From: Paenibacillus silviterrae
GTDB taxonomy: Bacteria; Bacillota; Bacilli; Paenibacillales; NBRC-103111
Assembly: GCF_030167925.1 (NCBI RefSeq)
Contig: NZ_JASKUT010000001.1
Location: 3,534,001 to 3,598,000 of the forward strand
Length of the DNA: 64,000 nt
Direction of reading: 5' to 3'
The position numbers and the translations under genes were made by a program. The notes under the pieces were generated by a model, which was not told where the DNA came from, made no database searches, and was given only the letters and a program-made list of their open reading frames with translations. Positions 50,795 to 59,377 of the stretch are shown here, one piece after another (position 1 is the stretch's first letter; each line of letters opens with the position of its first letter).

Positions 50795-51778
50795 TTATTG
50801 CAATGCCTTCAATAGATTGGTTAAATTTTTATTCATAAGGGTTACATAATCTTCCCCTGCTTTTGCTTGTTCTTCTGTAATTCCCTCAAGTGGGCTTAAA
50901 ACTAAAGTTTGAATATTCAAATCGTTTGCCAAGGTCTTCGCCAGCTTATCGGAAACCAGTTCTTCAAATAAGATATATTTCACTTGATTCTCTTTTACAA
51001 ATTTAGAAATCTCCATAAGATCTTTAGAGGTTGGTTCCGCATCAGGAGCTAGGCCCATAATAGGAACTTGTCGCAATCCATAATCACGAGCCAGGTAACC
51101 AAAAGCTTGATGCGAAGTTACAAACTCTTTTCTGTTGGTTTTGCTGATCTCGTCTTTAAATTTTGTATGCAGCTGATCCAATTGCCCGATTAATTTATTA
51201 TAATTTGCTTCATAATCTGCTTTATGTGCAGCATCCGCCTGGATTAATCCGTTTTTCACATTTTCAGCCATCTTCTTTGCTTGCAGTGGACTTAACCATA
51301 TATGGGGGTCAACATTCGACTCTTCCTCATCGTGCCCATGCCCGTCTTTTTTCTTCTCCTCATGCTTATGCTCATCCTCTTTTTCATGCTTATCCATCGT
51401 TGCAGGGATAAACTCAGCCCCCTTGCTCGCCTCGACTAAGACCAATTTAGAATCCTTCTTCACACCATCCAAAAAGTCGTGTACCCATCCCTCAAAACCA
51501 GCACCGTTATATATAAAGAGCTGCGCTTGGTTTAGTCCTTTTAAATCTTTACTTTTCGGGCTCCAATCATGTGGTTCAACACCTGTAGGAACAAGATTAA
51601 CTACATTGACATGTTCTCCGCCGATTTTCTTCGTAAAGTCATATAGCGGGAAAAACGTGGTGAAGACATTGACCTTTCCTTCAACAATAGCAGCTTGACC
51701 GGCTCCACATCCAGCTATAAGAAGCGAGCTGATAAGTAGGGTAACAAGAAGATAGATTACCTTTCTCTTACTTTTCAT
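50795..51778 (-). CDS. znuA: Zinc ABC transporter substrate-binding lipoprotein
   Basis: This 327-residue cluster A-I binding lipoprotein captures extracellular zinc. The signal ends in LIAGC with Cys24. Zinc ligands are expected from His in GVEPHDW, the His in NVDPHIWLSP and the His in VTSHQAFGYLARDYG. A Lys/His-rich loop (HEKEDEHKHEEKKKDGHGHDEEE) typical of ZnuA is present. The ATG at 51778 is 63 bp from a perfect Zur palindrome. The permease and ATPase genes (znuB, znuC) are absent, so this is an orphan binding protein that must use a transporter encoded elsewhere. Confidence 0.93.
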   Translation of the reverse strand: MKSKRKVIYLLVTLLISSLLIAGCGAGQAAIVEGKVNVFTTFFPLYDFTKKIGGEHVNVVNLVPTGVEPHDWSPKSKDLKGLNQAQLFIYNGAGFEGWVHDFLDGVKKDSKLVLVEASKGAEFIPATMDKHEKEDEHKHEEKKKDGHGHDEEESNVDPHIWLSPLQAKKMAENVKNGLIQADAAHKADYEANYNKLIGQLDQLHTKFKDEISKTNRKEFVTSHQAFGYLARDYGLRQVPIMGLAPDAEPTSKDLMEISKFVKENQVKYILFEELVSDKLAKTLANDLNIQTLVLSPLEGITEEQAKAGEDYVTLMNKNLTNLLKALQ

Positions 51779-51840
51779 TCTTAGTTCTACATCCTCTCAA
51801 TATATTATGTTGCATAAAAAGTCCCTATATGAATTTTATG

Positions 51841-51853
51841 CGTAATTATTACG
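51841..51853. promoter_or_regulatory. Zur box upstream of znuA
   Basis: CGTAATTATTACG is a perfect 13-bp palindrome that contains the GTAATTATTAC core. It lies between a possible -35/-10 pair (TTTACA, TAACAT on the minus strand) and znuA. A second dyad, ACGAAT-AA-ATTCGT, is at 51912-51925. Confidence 0.82.
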
Positions 51854-52066
51854 AATATTGAACATACTAGATGTTACTAGATAACGACATGTTTTGTAAA
51901 GTGTATTTTTTACGAATAAATTCGTGCCTTAATGACAAAAAGAAATGAGCAGGGAGAATCCAGACCCTGTCTATACAGCTTCGTGCTCTACTCCGAAGGT
52001 GTCGTTACGCTAATCAAGAGTAATGTAAATTGCCAATATAGTATCCGATGACGCAAATAAAATATA

Positions 52067-52121
52067 TTGACTTAAAATAGGAATGAACTATAATGATATT
52101 TGTTATTAGTAATTATTACTA
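52067..52121 (+). promoter_or_regulatory. Promoter and Zur box of the beta-propeller gene
   Basis: The -35 TTGACT (52067-52072) and -10 TATAAT (52089-52094) are 16 nt apart. TAGTAATTATTACTA (52107-52121) is a perfect 15-bp palindrome just downstream of the start site. Confidence 0.85.
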
Positions 52122-52144
52122 TTTAATAGAAAGGAGTTTATTAT

Positions 52145-53794
52145 ATGTATCGAATCATTTCACTTGTATTTTCGATCGTTATTTTCCTATTGTCCTCCGT
52201 ATCCGTATCGGCACATGGAACAGTAGAGCGTAATACCGAGGAATGGCCTGCACAAGGCAGACTCTTCGTTGCGGATGCAAATAACGGCGATCTGGCTATC
52301 ATTGACTTACCTGAAGGGAACGTCGTTGCTCGTTTATCCACGCCTCCCTATATTATGAGTCTTGGCTTAACCCCGGATAGCCGGCATTTATTCGTCACGC
52401 GAGGCCGCAATACGGAAACCGACCACGTAACCGTGGTGAATACGGCTTTTGATACCATTACAGGCAAGGCTGGACTCCCTTTTATTTCAAGGACCTTCGA
52501 AGGCTTTTCCCCGAGCGGTGCCCGGCACGGTTATATGACCTCGATCGGTGGCGCAGCATCGATGGTGAATGAATCAAAGGCCGAGTTGCTCACTTTCGAT
52601 GGAAATTTTGACGGGTTAGGCGCTGTATCGGTTCGTAAATATGAGCTTGCAGGAAGCGCCCATTATCACTATGCCGAGGCTGAAGGGTATATTTATGTAG
52701 GGCATCTCCAACAAGGCCTGGTGCAAATTTTGGACAGGGAAACCGGAGATGAGGTAGCGAGGTTAAACGGCTGTCCTGTTCTCCATGGCATCGCTCACGA
52801 TAATGAATCCGGCCGCATGTTCTTTGCTTGTCAGAACAACACCCTAGTAGTAGGAACGCGCGGTGCCGAAGCGAAGCAGATCGTATCTCGAATCTCCTAT
52901 CCAGAGAAACAGAGAGTCGCTGCTTTTATGGAAGGTAAAGAGCGTATCTTCTGGGGGTATACCGAGGGAACCTTACCCATGCTCTACCGGCTTGATGCCG
53001 GACGTCAGCCTTATACATATGAAACGGTCCCTGTCGCCTCCTCCGTTCGTCAGGCCATCTCAGCCGATAAATCATACCTGCTCATTCTAAACCGGGACGG
53101 CAAACTGGAGATCCGAAACTCTGCGAACGGTGAACTGCTGCGGAGTGTGGTGGTAGGCAAAGGCTGGAGCGCCGATTTTCATGAGCATACGGACAAGGCT
53201 ATCCTTCCGGATATTGTAACACTAGGTAGCCATGCTTATGTCAGCTTGCCCGATGAAGGTATCATCGCACAGATAGATCTAGATAACGGGAAGCTGATCC
53301 GTAATCTGAACATCGGCGGACAGCCGACACGTATGGTTGTTCTGGCTCAAGTCGACTCTCACCTGGAAGAAGCGCTGGCTTTAAATGTAACGGAAGCCCT
53401 CATTCAGAGAGGAGATCAAAGCTTCAAGATCACAACTTCTTCATTATTCAAGGACCATCTTGTATGGATACGGTTACGGGATGCCGCTGAAGCGATCGGC
53501 GCACGAATCGAATGGCTTGCCGAGTCATCAGGCATCGTTATCACAAAGGACTCGCAAAACATAAGGCTGGTCATCGGCAATACCTTCGTTGAAGTAAACG
53601 GTATCCGAAAAGCAATGAACGACGCACCTTTAATTGTAGAAGGTAATACTTATATGAACACCATCGATCTTTCTGAACTCCTGGGCATCCGCATTGTGTT
53701 TGATGAAGCAACCCAAAACGGCGGAAAGCATAATGAAAATCATAAACCTAATAGTACGCACGATAACGAGCATGAGCATGAACATGAGCATTAA
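52145..53794 (+). CDS. Secreted beta-propeller protein with CuAO-N-like domain and His-rich tail; possible AztD-like zinc metallochaperone
   Basis: This 549-residue protein has a signal peptide (cleavage near VSVSA-HGTVE). It is followed by a seven-bladed-type beta-propeller, about residues 35-400, with repeats such as LFVADANNGDLAIIDLPEGNVVARL and GYIYVGHLQQGLVQILDRETGDEVARL. Conserved histidines occur in GSAHYHYAEAEG and DFHEHTDKAI. Residues about 420-520 resemble the copper-amine-oxidase-like N-terminal (stalk) domain (LVWIRLRDAAEAIGARIEWLAESSGIVITKD). The C-terminus is His/Glu-rich (HDNEHEHEHEH). The propeller recalls AztD, the periplasmic zinc chaperone of Gram-negative AztABCD systems. 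A strong promoter with a Zur box directly precedes it, and AAAGGAG gives the start. The zinc role is inferred from these facts. Confidence 0.85.
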   Translation: MYRIISLVFSIVIFLLSSVSVSAHGTVERNTEEWPAQGRLFVADANNGDLAIIDLPEGNVVARLSTPPYIMSLGLTPDSRHLFVTRGRNTETDHVTVVNTAFDTITGKAGLPFISRTFEGFSPSGARHGYMTSIGGAASMVNESKAELLTFDGNFDGLGAVSVRKYELAGSAHYHYAEAEGYIYVGHLQQGLVQILDRETGDEVARLNGCPVLHGIAHDNESGRMFFACQNNTLVVGTRGAEAKQIVSRISYPEKQRVAAFMEGKERIFWGYTEGTLPMLYRLDAGRQPYTYETVPVASSVRQAISADKSYLLILNRDGKLEIRNSANGELLRSVVVGKGWSADFHEHTDKAILPDIVTLGSHAYVSLPDEGIIAQIDLDNGKLIRNLNIGGQPTRMVVLAQVDSHLEEALALNVTEALIQRGDQSFKITTSSLFKDHLVWIRLRDAAEAIGARIEWLAESSGIVITKDSQNIRLVIGNTFVEVNGIRKAMNDAPLIVEGNTYMNTIDLSELLGIRIVFDEATQNGGKHNENHKPNSTHDNEHEHEHEH

Positions 53795-53810
53795 CCTTTA
53801 CCTGCAACGA

Positions 53811-53852
53811 AACAAAAGGGGATCGGCTGAAAAAGCCATCCCCTTTTGTTTT
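53811..53852 (+). terminator. Strong terminator of the beta-propeller gene
   Basis: AACAAAAGGGGAT pairs with ATCCCCTTTTGTT, with an inner GGCT/AGCC stem, and is followed by TTTTTC. Confidence 0.95.
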
Positions 53853-54194
53853 TCGTCTTCTGTCAATTCATACTGATGACGAATCCTAGCTTCTCACACC
53901 AACTCCGAAAAATGATACCTGCTCAAACGGCTTCCATATCAAGAAATCAATTACTTCGTTAGTGTAGGTTTATATTTTTTCTCCAACAGCATTGAGTGGT
54001 CAATCCCCAAAGTTCAATTAAGGGGGGGCATTCAATAACCGATAAGTTATATAATTTCCGAAGCTTGCGAATATTGGATCCAACCGAGTTCATTCAAACC
54101 ACTTCGATATCCCGACTACCATAAAGAACTAGTCGAAAACAAAATAAAACAATACTTTATTTTCCTTTAACAAAAAATGTTCGGTGAAAAATAT

Positions 54195-54333
54195 AGTTTT
54201 AGACTGGAGTCGTTGATTTAACGCGGTTTTTGAATTGATGAATCGTCAGCTTTTGGAAAATTAGTTTTAGACTGATCCATTAAAGAAGCAGCGGCGGACC
54301 AAGACTTGAAAAATAAAGTCTTAGACTGCCGCT
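54195..54333. repeat. AGTTTTAGACTG repeats and hairpin in a gene-free stretch
   Basis: The 53853-54398 interval holds no credible gene. AGTTTTAGACTG occurs at 54195-54206 and 54263-54274, and AGTCTTAGACTG at 54317-54328. The last lies in a stem with AAGACTT and AGCGGC/GCCGCT arms (54289-54333). It may be a remnant of a mobile element, but no known end sequence is recognised. Confidence 0.4.
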
Positions 54334-54398
54334 GTAGTCTTTCAAAATAACGTACCCTATAGTATAACAATGCATCATCTTTGAAGTCCCCAAAGGAG

Positions 54399-54831
54399 TT
54401 AATACACAATGAGGACTGGGCAATTTGATAGCTGTGAAACCTTGTGGCTGACACTTCCAAGCATCATTTCTTTTATGCCACTTAGCCCACGGCTTCCAAT
54501 AATAATGAGTTGCTGCTCGGTATCCCTTGCATATTTTAATATTTCATGTTCAGGATCTACCTTAAGATGAACTGTTCCCGGATTAATTCTGTGCAGATTC
54601 TAATTTGGATTTGGCTTGTTGCAACTGTTCCAAACTCGCTTTCTCCATTTCGTTCAATATTTCTTTCAAGAAATTCCCTGGTAAATATGTCATGCCATTC
54701 GATACATATTCCTGGCTGACATTAACCAAAGCAACTTGAGATTGTTTGTTTCGGGCTTTTTCAACGGTTGCATCGAGGAGTTTGTTCGTTATTTCATCTT
54801 TATCAATTTCCACAATAATTTTATCAAACAT
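54399..54831 (-). pseudogene. Universal stress protein (UspA) with a frameshift
   Basis: From ATG 54831 the frame gives the N-terminal half of UspA (FDKIIVEIDKDEITNKLLDATVEKARNKQSQVALVNVS) and stops at 54583. A +1 frame then continues NPGTVHLKVDPEHEILKYARDTEQQLIIIGSRGLSGIKEMMLGSVSHKVSQ and ends at 54399. The GSRGLSG...LGSVS nucleotide motif is intact in the second frame. A single-base deletion has probably broken the gene, unless it is a sequencing error. The start overlaps the last 8 bases of the MFS gene, so the two formed an operon. Confidence 0.8.
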
Positions 54832-56068
54832 ATTTCCGTCCTTTCCGTGGCAGCTCGTAGTTATTTCGGCTACCTATAAAACGGTTTCTTGCTGCTCCTA
54901 TACCGAATAAAAAGAGTAAGACCGAAGCGCAAAGTAGAATGAAAAGTGGCAGGTTCCAATTATTTGTCGCATCATGCAGATATCCTATAAGGGCAGGACC
55001 GATTGCGGCAAGAAGATATCCGATCGATTGCGCCATGCCAGACAGTTCCGCAGCTTGATGCGCATTTTCAGTACGTAACCCGAAAAACATCATGGACAAA
55101 CTGAAGGCGAAGCCTCCACCAATTCCGAGTATGATGATCCACAACAGAATGATACTGGAGCTTCCGTAAAGAAGTCCGAGCGTTCCCATTAAAAGCAAAA
55201 TGGTTGTGATGACCACTAACAACCGTTGGCTAGACATGTGCCCAGCAATAACAGGGACAACAAAGGTAAATGGAAGCAGAGCTAACTGCATGATCGAGAG
55301 ATACCATCCTGATTGGTTGGAGTCAATTCCTTGCTGCTTTAAAATTTCAGGCAACCATGCGATCAACACATAGAAAACCATGGACTGTATACCCATAAAC
55401 AAGGTTACTTGCCAAGCAAGAGGGGATCGCCAAACATTCACATCGTTACTGGCCGTCTGTTGACTCGACGTGGTTGTTGGCTTCATTTGATTTCTTAATT
55501 GGGGTAACCAACAGAGGATCGATGCAAAGCTTAGAATCCCCCATATTCCCAATGCTCCCTGCCATTTTAGACCTGCGTTCACGGCTAGCGGTACACTGAT
55601 TCCCGATGCGATTGCTCCACATAAACTCATTGAAATGGAGTAAACACCTGTCATGGAGCCGATTTTATTTGGGAAATCCCTTTTGATTATACTTGGCAAT
55701 AATACATTACATACGGCAATTGCGAATCCAAGAATTGCTGTCCCAATATACAGATTAGCTGCGCCAGATAAAGAACGTATTACAATACCAACAGTCAGAA
55801 AGATGAGAGCAATCAAGATGATACGTTCAACCCCATACCTCCGTCCTAATTTTGGTACTAGAGGTGATAATAAAGCAAAGGCAAGTAAGGGGACCGTTGT
55901 GATCAGTCCTGTTAATGTATTTGAAATATGAACGTCATCCCTTATGAGGCTCACTAAAGGACCGACTGAAGTTAAGGGAGTGCGTAAATTAGCTCCAATA
56001 ACAATGACGCCAAGAATTACCAGCCCCATAGAGGATGGTACAGCTTTTTTATTTTGTTTGTTCGGCAC
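54824..56068 (-). CDS. MFS transporter, CynX/NimT family
   Basis: This 414-residue 12-helix transporter belongs to the CynX/NimT/YycB group, which contains cyanate and nitroimidazole transporters. The signature GLVILGVIVIGANLRTPLTSVGPLVSLIRDD near the N-terminus and LTGLITTVPLLAFALLSPLVPKLGRRYG are diagnostic. The frame extends to 56152, but the GTG at 56068 is 9 nt after AAGGAG. A dyad at 56158-56175 shares AGTATATTAT with the XRE-cupin promoter, so that regulator may control it. The substrate is unknown. Confidence 0.9.
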   Translation of the reverse strand: MPNKQNKKAVPSSMGLVILGVIVIGANLRTPLTSVGPLVSLIRDDVHISNTLTGLITTVPLLAFALLSPLVPKLGRRYGVERIILIALIFLTVGIVIRSLSGAANLYIGTAILGFAIAVCNVLLPSIIKRDFPNKIGSMTGVYSISMSLCGAIASGISVPLAVNAGLKWQGALGIWGILSFASILCWLPQLRNQMKPTTTSSQQTASNDVNVWRSPLAWQVTLFMGIQSMVFYVLIAWLPEILKQQGIDSNQSGWYLSIMQLALLPFTFVVPVIAGHMSSQRLLVVITTILLLMGTLGLLYGSSSIILLWIIILGIGGGFAFSLSMMFFGLRTENAHQAAELSGMAQSIGYLLAAIGPALIGYLHDATNNWNLPLFILLCASVLLFLFGIGAARNRFIGSRNNYELPRKGRKYV

Positions 56069-56157
56069 TCTACATTTCTCCTTCCCGAATTCATACGTAC
56101 TATTTGTTTCCTGCTGATTGAAAAAAACTATGCAATACATTCGCGCGAACAAAAAAA

Positions 56158-56895
56158 AGTATATTATAGTATACTAATTTTATCAATAAGTATTTTATAA
56201 TATACAACAACTCATCTAAAAACAAAAAAATACAACTCTAAATTCCCATCATGGAATTCGGAGTTGTATTTAATAATTGGATTTTTCAACTTTTAGAAAC
56301 CATACTTTAAGGATATATGGAGCACTGTTTCGCTATCCGTATGATTGGTATAAGAATGAGGACAATCTGCACGAAAACTGATCGTATCATATTGTTTCAA
56401 TGTGTAAATCTCTCCATTAACTTGAATTTCAATGGACCCAGTCATGACTGTCGCAATTTCAGTTGTATTCACATGATGACCTTCAGGCTGATACGAGCTA
56501 TTTGGCTGTAAGTAAGCCCGACACATTTCAATATCGTTACTTTTAAAGACTGGTTCAATGATCCAATTTTTTTGATCATTAGAAAACCGCAGTCCTTCGC
56601 CTGCTCGATACAAACTAGCAGAGTCTTCTGATTTGAACAAAGCCAATAGCGGTAAAGATATACCTTTTGAAATTTTCCATATAATCGCCAAAGTTGGATT
56701 TGTCTCGCCACGTTCGATATTCCCCAGAGTAAGTTTGCTTACGCCCGTTAATTCCGATAAGTCGTCTAAGCTCATGTTTTTTTCTTTTCTGTACTTTTTC
56801 AAGGCAACGCCGATTTGTAATACAAATTCTTTTGATTCATCGATTTCATCCATGAGATTCACCTCAACAAAAAACAGTTATAGCTAGTATATTAT
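56158..56895. promoter_or_regulatory. Shared AGTATATTAT sites of the XRE-cupin regulator and MFS gene
   Basis: AGTATA-TTATAG-TATACT (56158-56175) is an inverted repeat upstream of the MFS gene. The same 10-mer AGTATATTAT occurs at 56886-56895, 33 bp before the XRE-cupin start. This suggests one regulator binding both. Confidence 0.5.
56293..56853 (-). CDS. XRE family regulator with cupin domain
   Basis: This 186-residue regulator has an N-terminal helix-turn-helix (ALKKYRKEKNMSLDDLSELTGVSKLTLGNIERGETNPTLAIIWKIS) and a C-terminal cupin (SYQPEGHHVNTTEIATVMTGSIEIQVNGEIYTLKQYDTISFRADCPHSYTN). The cupin carries HH and H residues that may bind a ligand or metal. The layout matches PuuR/SutR-like regulators. 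The frame begins at 56862, but the ATG at 56853 is 6 nt after GAGGTGA. It is on the same strand as the MFS transporter and probably regulates it. Confidence 0.9.
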   Translation of the reverse strand: MDEIDESKEFVLQIGVALKKYRKEKNMSLDDLSELTGVSKLTLGNIERGETNPTLAIIWKISKGISLPLLALFKSEDSASLYRAGEGLRFSNDQKNWIIEPVFKSNDIEMCRAYLQPNSSYQPEGHHVNTTEIATVMTGSIEIQVNGEIYTLKQYDTISFRADCPHSYTNHTDSETVLHISLKYGF

Positions 56896-57008
56896 TTATC
56901 TAGATTCTTTTCCATACGATTAGTATTTGATGGTGGACTACACTCCTATGAAAAAATAATCTGCCCGTTAATGAAACTTCGTCAGTCTAATACTTTATTT
57001 TCTTCTGA

Positions 57009-57034
57009 TAAAAAAAGAGGGCTTTCGCCCTCTT
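57009..57034 (-). terminator. Terminator of glmS
   Basis: AAGAGGGC and GCCCTCTT form an 8-bp stem with a short loop, followed by TTTTTTT on the minus strand. Confidence 0.93.
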
Positions 57035-57035
57035 C

Positions 57036-58865
57036 TTATTCCACCGTTACACTCTTCGCGAGGTTCCGCGGCTTATCAACATCGTTTCCGCGAGCCAGCG
57101 AAGCGTAGTAGCTCAGCAGCTGCAGCGGCACTACCGACAGCGCAGGCGTCAGCAGCTGATGGGTAACCGGGATTGCGAACGTGTGGTCAACGACCTTCGC
57201 CAGCTCCGTCTCACCCTCCGCATGGATACCGAACACATGTGCCCCTCTCGCTTTCACTTCCTTAATGTTGCTCACGGTCTTTTCGAACAGGTCGTCCTGA
57301 GTTGCCAGCGCAATCACAGGAATTCCCTCTTCAATCAGAGCCAGCGTCCCGTGCTTCAACTCTCCTGCTGCGTATGCCTCCGAGTGAATGTACGAGATTT
57401 CCTTCAGCTTCAGCGAGCCTTCCATCACAACCGCATAATCCAAACCGCGGCCAATGAAGAACAGGTTGTCGTGCGTTGATACCTGCTCTGCAACATCCTT
57501 AATAACTTCCGCTTGCTCCAGAATTTGCTCCACCTTCTCAGGCAAAGCTTCCAGGCCGGCAATCACTTCGGCAATATATGCCTCTTCTTGCGTACCCAGC
57601 GTTTGCGCCAGATACAGTCCGAACAGATAGAACGCGATCAGCTGCGAAGTATATGCCTTTGTCGAAGCTACGGCGATCTCAGGACCTGCCCAAGTCGTGA
57701 TGACATCATCCGCCTCACGGGCTACAGAGCTACCGACTACATTCGTGATCGCAACGACACGTGCGCCGCAGCGCTTCGCTTCACGCAGAGCGGCAAGTGT
57801 ATCCGCAGTTTCACCGGATTGGCTCACCACGATAACCAACGTCTCCGGAGTAATGATCGGGGAACGGTAGCGATATTCGGAAGCCACGTCCGTTTCTACC
57901 GGAATGCGTGCCAGCTTCTCAATAACAGCCTTGCCGACAAGACCCGCATGATACGCTGTACCGCAAGCAACAATGTGAACATTGCGTATGCCTTTGATTT
58001 GCTCCGGCGTCATGCCCACTTCGTTCAATACTACACGGCGACCGGAGTCATCAATCCGACTTCCCATAGTATCACGGTAAGCCTTCGGCTGCTCATGAAT
58101 TTCTTTCAGCATAAAATGATCAAATCCGGCTTTTTCCGCCGTAATAATATCCCAATCGACATGGAATAATTCCCGGGAAATAAAATTCCCTTCCAAAGTC
58201 ATAAGCTCCACGCCGTCCCGAGTCAGAACAGCCATCTCTCCATCGTTTAGAATATACACATTGCGAGTGTATTCGAGGATCGCCGGAATATCCGAACCGA
58301 TGAAGTTCTCGCCTTCGCCTACACCGATGATCAGCGGGCTGAAGTAACGTACCGCTACCAGACGATCCGGTTCATACTCCGTCAGTACCCCCAGGGCAAA
58401 TGCGCCTTTCATACGTTGTACAGCCTTCTGTACGGCCTTAACAATATCGCCCTCATACAAGCTCGCTACCAGATGCGAGATTACCTCTGTGTCCGTTTCC
58501 GATACGAAGACATGCCCTTGCGCGGCCAGCTCTTCCTTCAGACTAATATAGTTTTCGATGATCCCATTGTGAACGACAGAGAACTTCTGCGAGTTATCCG
58601 TGTGCGGGTGTGAGTTCACATCCGACGGCTTGCCGTGAGTCGCCCAACGAGTGTGACCGATCCCTGCCGTACCTTGCAGCGGCTGCTCCTCCAGCTTCGA
58701 TTCTAGCACCGCCAGACGCCCCTTCGACTTCTTTACCTGCAAGCCTTCCTGTGTATAGACAGCTACACCGGCAGAATCGTAACCGCGATATTCAAGCTTC
58801 TTCAAGCCTTCAATCAGAATCTTCTGGGAGTTTTGCTTCCCAATATAACCAACGATACCACACAT
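57036..58865 (-). CDS. glmS: Glutamine--fructose-6-phosphate aminotransferase (isomerising)
   Basis: This 609-residue enzyme makes glucosamine 6-phosphate from fructose 6-phosphate and glutamine, the first step of UDP-GlcNAc and cell-wall synthesis. The glutaminase nucleophile is Cys2 (MCGIVGYIG) with GIGHTRWATHGKP for binding. Two SIS domains follow (ACGTAYHAG, VSQSGETADT, FIGRGLDYAVVMEGSLKLKEISYIHSEAYAAGELKHGTLAL), ending in the invariant NLAKSVTVE. The ATG at 58865 lies 9 nt after GGAGG. Its leader contains a glmS ribozyme that cleaves the mRNA when glucosamine 6-phosphate accumulates. It follows glmM on the same strand after a terminator. Confidence 0.98.
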   Translation of the reverse strand: MCGIVGYIGKQNSQKILIEGLKKLEYRGYDSAGVAVYTQEGLQVKKSKGRLAVLESKLEEQPLQGTAGIGHTRWATHGKPSDVNSHPHTDNSQKFSVVHNGIIENYISLKEELAAQGHVFVSETDTEVISHLVASLYEGDIVKAVQKAVQRMKGAFALGVLTEYEPDRLVAVRYFSPLIIGVGEGENFIGSDIPAILEYTRNVYILNDGEMAVLTRDGVELMTLEGNFISRELFHVDWDIITAEKAGFDHFMLKEIHEQPKAYRDTMGSRIDDSGRRVVLNEVGMTPEQIKGIRNVHIVACGTAYHAGLVGKAVIEKLARIPVETDVASEYRYRSPIITPETLVIVVSQSGETADTLAALREAKRCGARVVAITNVVGSSVAREADDVITTWAGPEIAVASTKAYTSQLIAFYLFGLYLAQTLGTQEEAYIAEVIAGLEALPEKVEQILEQAEVIKDVAEQVSTHDNLFFIGRGLDYAVVMEGSLKLKEISYIHSEAYAAGELKHGTLALIEEGIPVIALATQDDLFEKTVSNIKEVKARGAHVFGIHAEGETELAKVVDHTFAIPVTHQLLTPALSVVPLQLLSYYASLARGNDVDKPRNLAKSVTVE

Positions 58866-58924
58866 ATATAAATACCTCCGAATGTTTGAATGAAATGTAA
58901 ATCGAATAGCACAAGTTGAAAAAA

Positions 58925-59200
58925 GTGCAGCACAAAGCTAACCCCGCTCGAAAACTTGTCGGCCCAGTCACCCGGACGTTTTGATTTTCGAATTTACGGT
59001 ACGGATCATACCGGAAGGTCCCCGCCGAATATTTCGAACACCTTCACCTCGTCAACTTCAAGATCAGCTATCGTTTTCCATGAGTACCGTGTCTAGGGAA
59101 TAAAGTGAGGCCCAGCAGCACAAGCTATCAGCATAGGACCTATAGACCGAATCGGCATTCACCGTCAACTTCAAAGCATTAACCTTCAAGTTCTGGCGCT
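58925..59200 (-). promoter_or_regulatory. glmS ribozyme/riboswitch with an enlarged loop
   Basis: The minus strand begins AGCGCCAGAAC at 59200, the conserved cleavage region (cut between A59200 and G59199). It later contains GTTGACGAGG, ATTCGGCGGGGACC and the 3' GAGCGGGGTTAGC block. All are hallmarks of the glucosamine-6-phosphate ribozyme. The span (about 275 nt) exceeds the usual 150-200 because of an insertion of about 100 nt between the 5' strand and GTTGACGAGG. A second GAAGTTGACG lies inside that insertion, near 59165-59174. It represses glmS post-transcriptionally. Confidence 0.9.
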
Positions 59201-59327
59201 AGTCGTGATTTTATTAAAACCTCTATCCACCTTTCGTTTCATTTTGACATATAACCATCTTATTCATTTTGCCTATCGAGTGCAACTGATATTTTCATGA
59301 TATTTTCAGACAATCTCTGCCATGAAT

Positions 59328-59366
59328 GCAAAATCCCCCAAAACCGGCTCAGGTTCTGAGGGATTT
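59328..59366 (-). terminator. Terminator of glmM
   Basis: AATCCCTCAGAACC pairs with GGTTTTGGGGGATT through wobble pairs over 14 bp, and TTTGC follows on the minus strand. The glmS leader starts beyond it. Confidence 0.75.
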
Positions 59367-59377
59367 ATCTTCAAATG

